A stretch of DNA of 50,141 bases from Jatrophihabitans sp. (GTDB lineage: Bacteria; Actinomycetota; Actinomycetes; Mycobacteriales; Jatrophihabitantaceae): assembly GCA_025924515.1 (NCBI GenBank), contig JAICIE010000011.1, positions 1-50,141 on the forward strand, given 5' to 3'. The translations under genes were made by a program, and so were the position numbers. Below, in pieces: positions 50,010 through 50,141 of this stretch; the first letter of the stretch is position 1; every line of letters begins with the position of its first letter. The notes beneath the pieces are model-generated. The model was not told the origin of the DNA. It searched no databases and saw only the letters and a list, made by a program, of their open reading frames with translations.

Positions 50010-50141
50010 CCGATAAAGCGAGCACCAGACGGAAGTCGGCGATCCGGAACGTTGTGCTCGACAGCGCTGCGACAGGCTCCGTGCAGAACGAACCGCTACG
50101 GACGAGTCGGTGACGGCGAGGTCCTCTCACGCCTAACGGAC

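Overview
The window is high-GC (strong G/C bias at third codon positions) and has the gene content of an actinomycete (Actinomycetota): ECF sigma/zinc-finger anti-sigma pairs, a 910-residue UPF0182 membrane protein, a SURF1 protein, a galactan/teichoic-acid type Wzm-Wzt ABC exporter, DUF1684, DUF3105 and DUF1905 proteins, a TIGR03767-type phosphoesterase, and an EACC1-caspase pair. The genus cannot be fixed from this sequence; nothing is seen that marks a prophage, plasmid, insertion sequence, CRISPR array, rRNA or tRNA. Genes are packed into operons whose members repeatedly overlap by ATGA or GTGA, so translational coupling is common, and many starts could be fixed from that overlap.

Layout. 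1-2.5 kb: the 3' end of an ABM-like gene, a gene-poor stretch and one lipoprotein. 2.5-6.8 kb (minus): a coupled operon of ECF sigma, zinc-finger membrane anti-sigma, ABC ATPase and two membrane proteins, preceded by a frameshifted allene-oxide-cyclase-barrel gene. 7.0-10.8 kb (plus): a deoxysugar/polyol catabolic operon (SDR, rhamnulokinase-type kinase, class II aldolase, second SDR). 10.9-12.9 kb: two small minus-strand genes and, divergent to them, a small protein gene coupled to a second ECF sigma/anti-sigma pair.

12.95-18.7 kb (plus): the most striking locus, eight coupled genes encoding a BchC-like dehydrogenase, a PTPS/QueD-like protein, a GT4 glycosyltransferase, a methyltransferase, a 31-residue peptide, a flippase-like membrane protein, a stand-alone RibD-type reductase and a RibA-type GTP cyclohydrolase II. 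Facing it (18.7-22 kb, minus) are a second methyltransferase and a fusion of CDP-alcohol phosphotransferase with an LTA-synthase-like sulfatase/phosphatase. Together these look like an uncharacterised GTP-derived pterin or pyrimidine pathway with a glycosylated, possibly membrane-bound product.

22.9-31 kb: housekeeping and accessory single genes (DUF1684, secreted endonuclease/exonuclease/phosphatase lipoprotein, DUF3105, NAD-binding oxidoreductase, DUF1905), an ArsR-MFS pair with a clear double palindromic operator, and a metallophosphoesterase divergent from a TetR regulator. 32-38 kb: polysaccharide ABC exporter, UPF0182 protein, SURF1 protein. 38.4-43.6 kb: a secreted ASH-domain protein with a strong terminator, a lone receiver protein, and a minus-strand kinase/degenerate kinase/NarL regulator operon. 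43.9-50 kb: GH127 beta-L-arabinofuranosidase with a decayed coupled lipoprotein gene, a small channel-like protein, an SGNH hydrolase and an EACC1-caspase conflict module whose caspase carries a membrane anchor and an outer domain.
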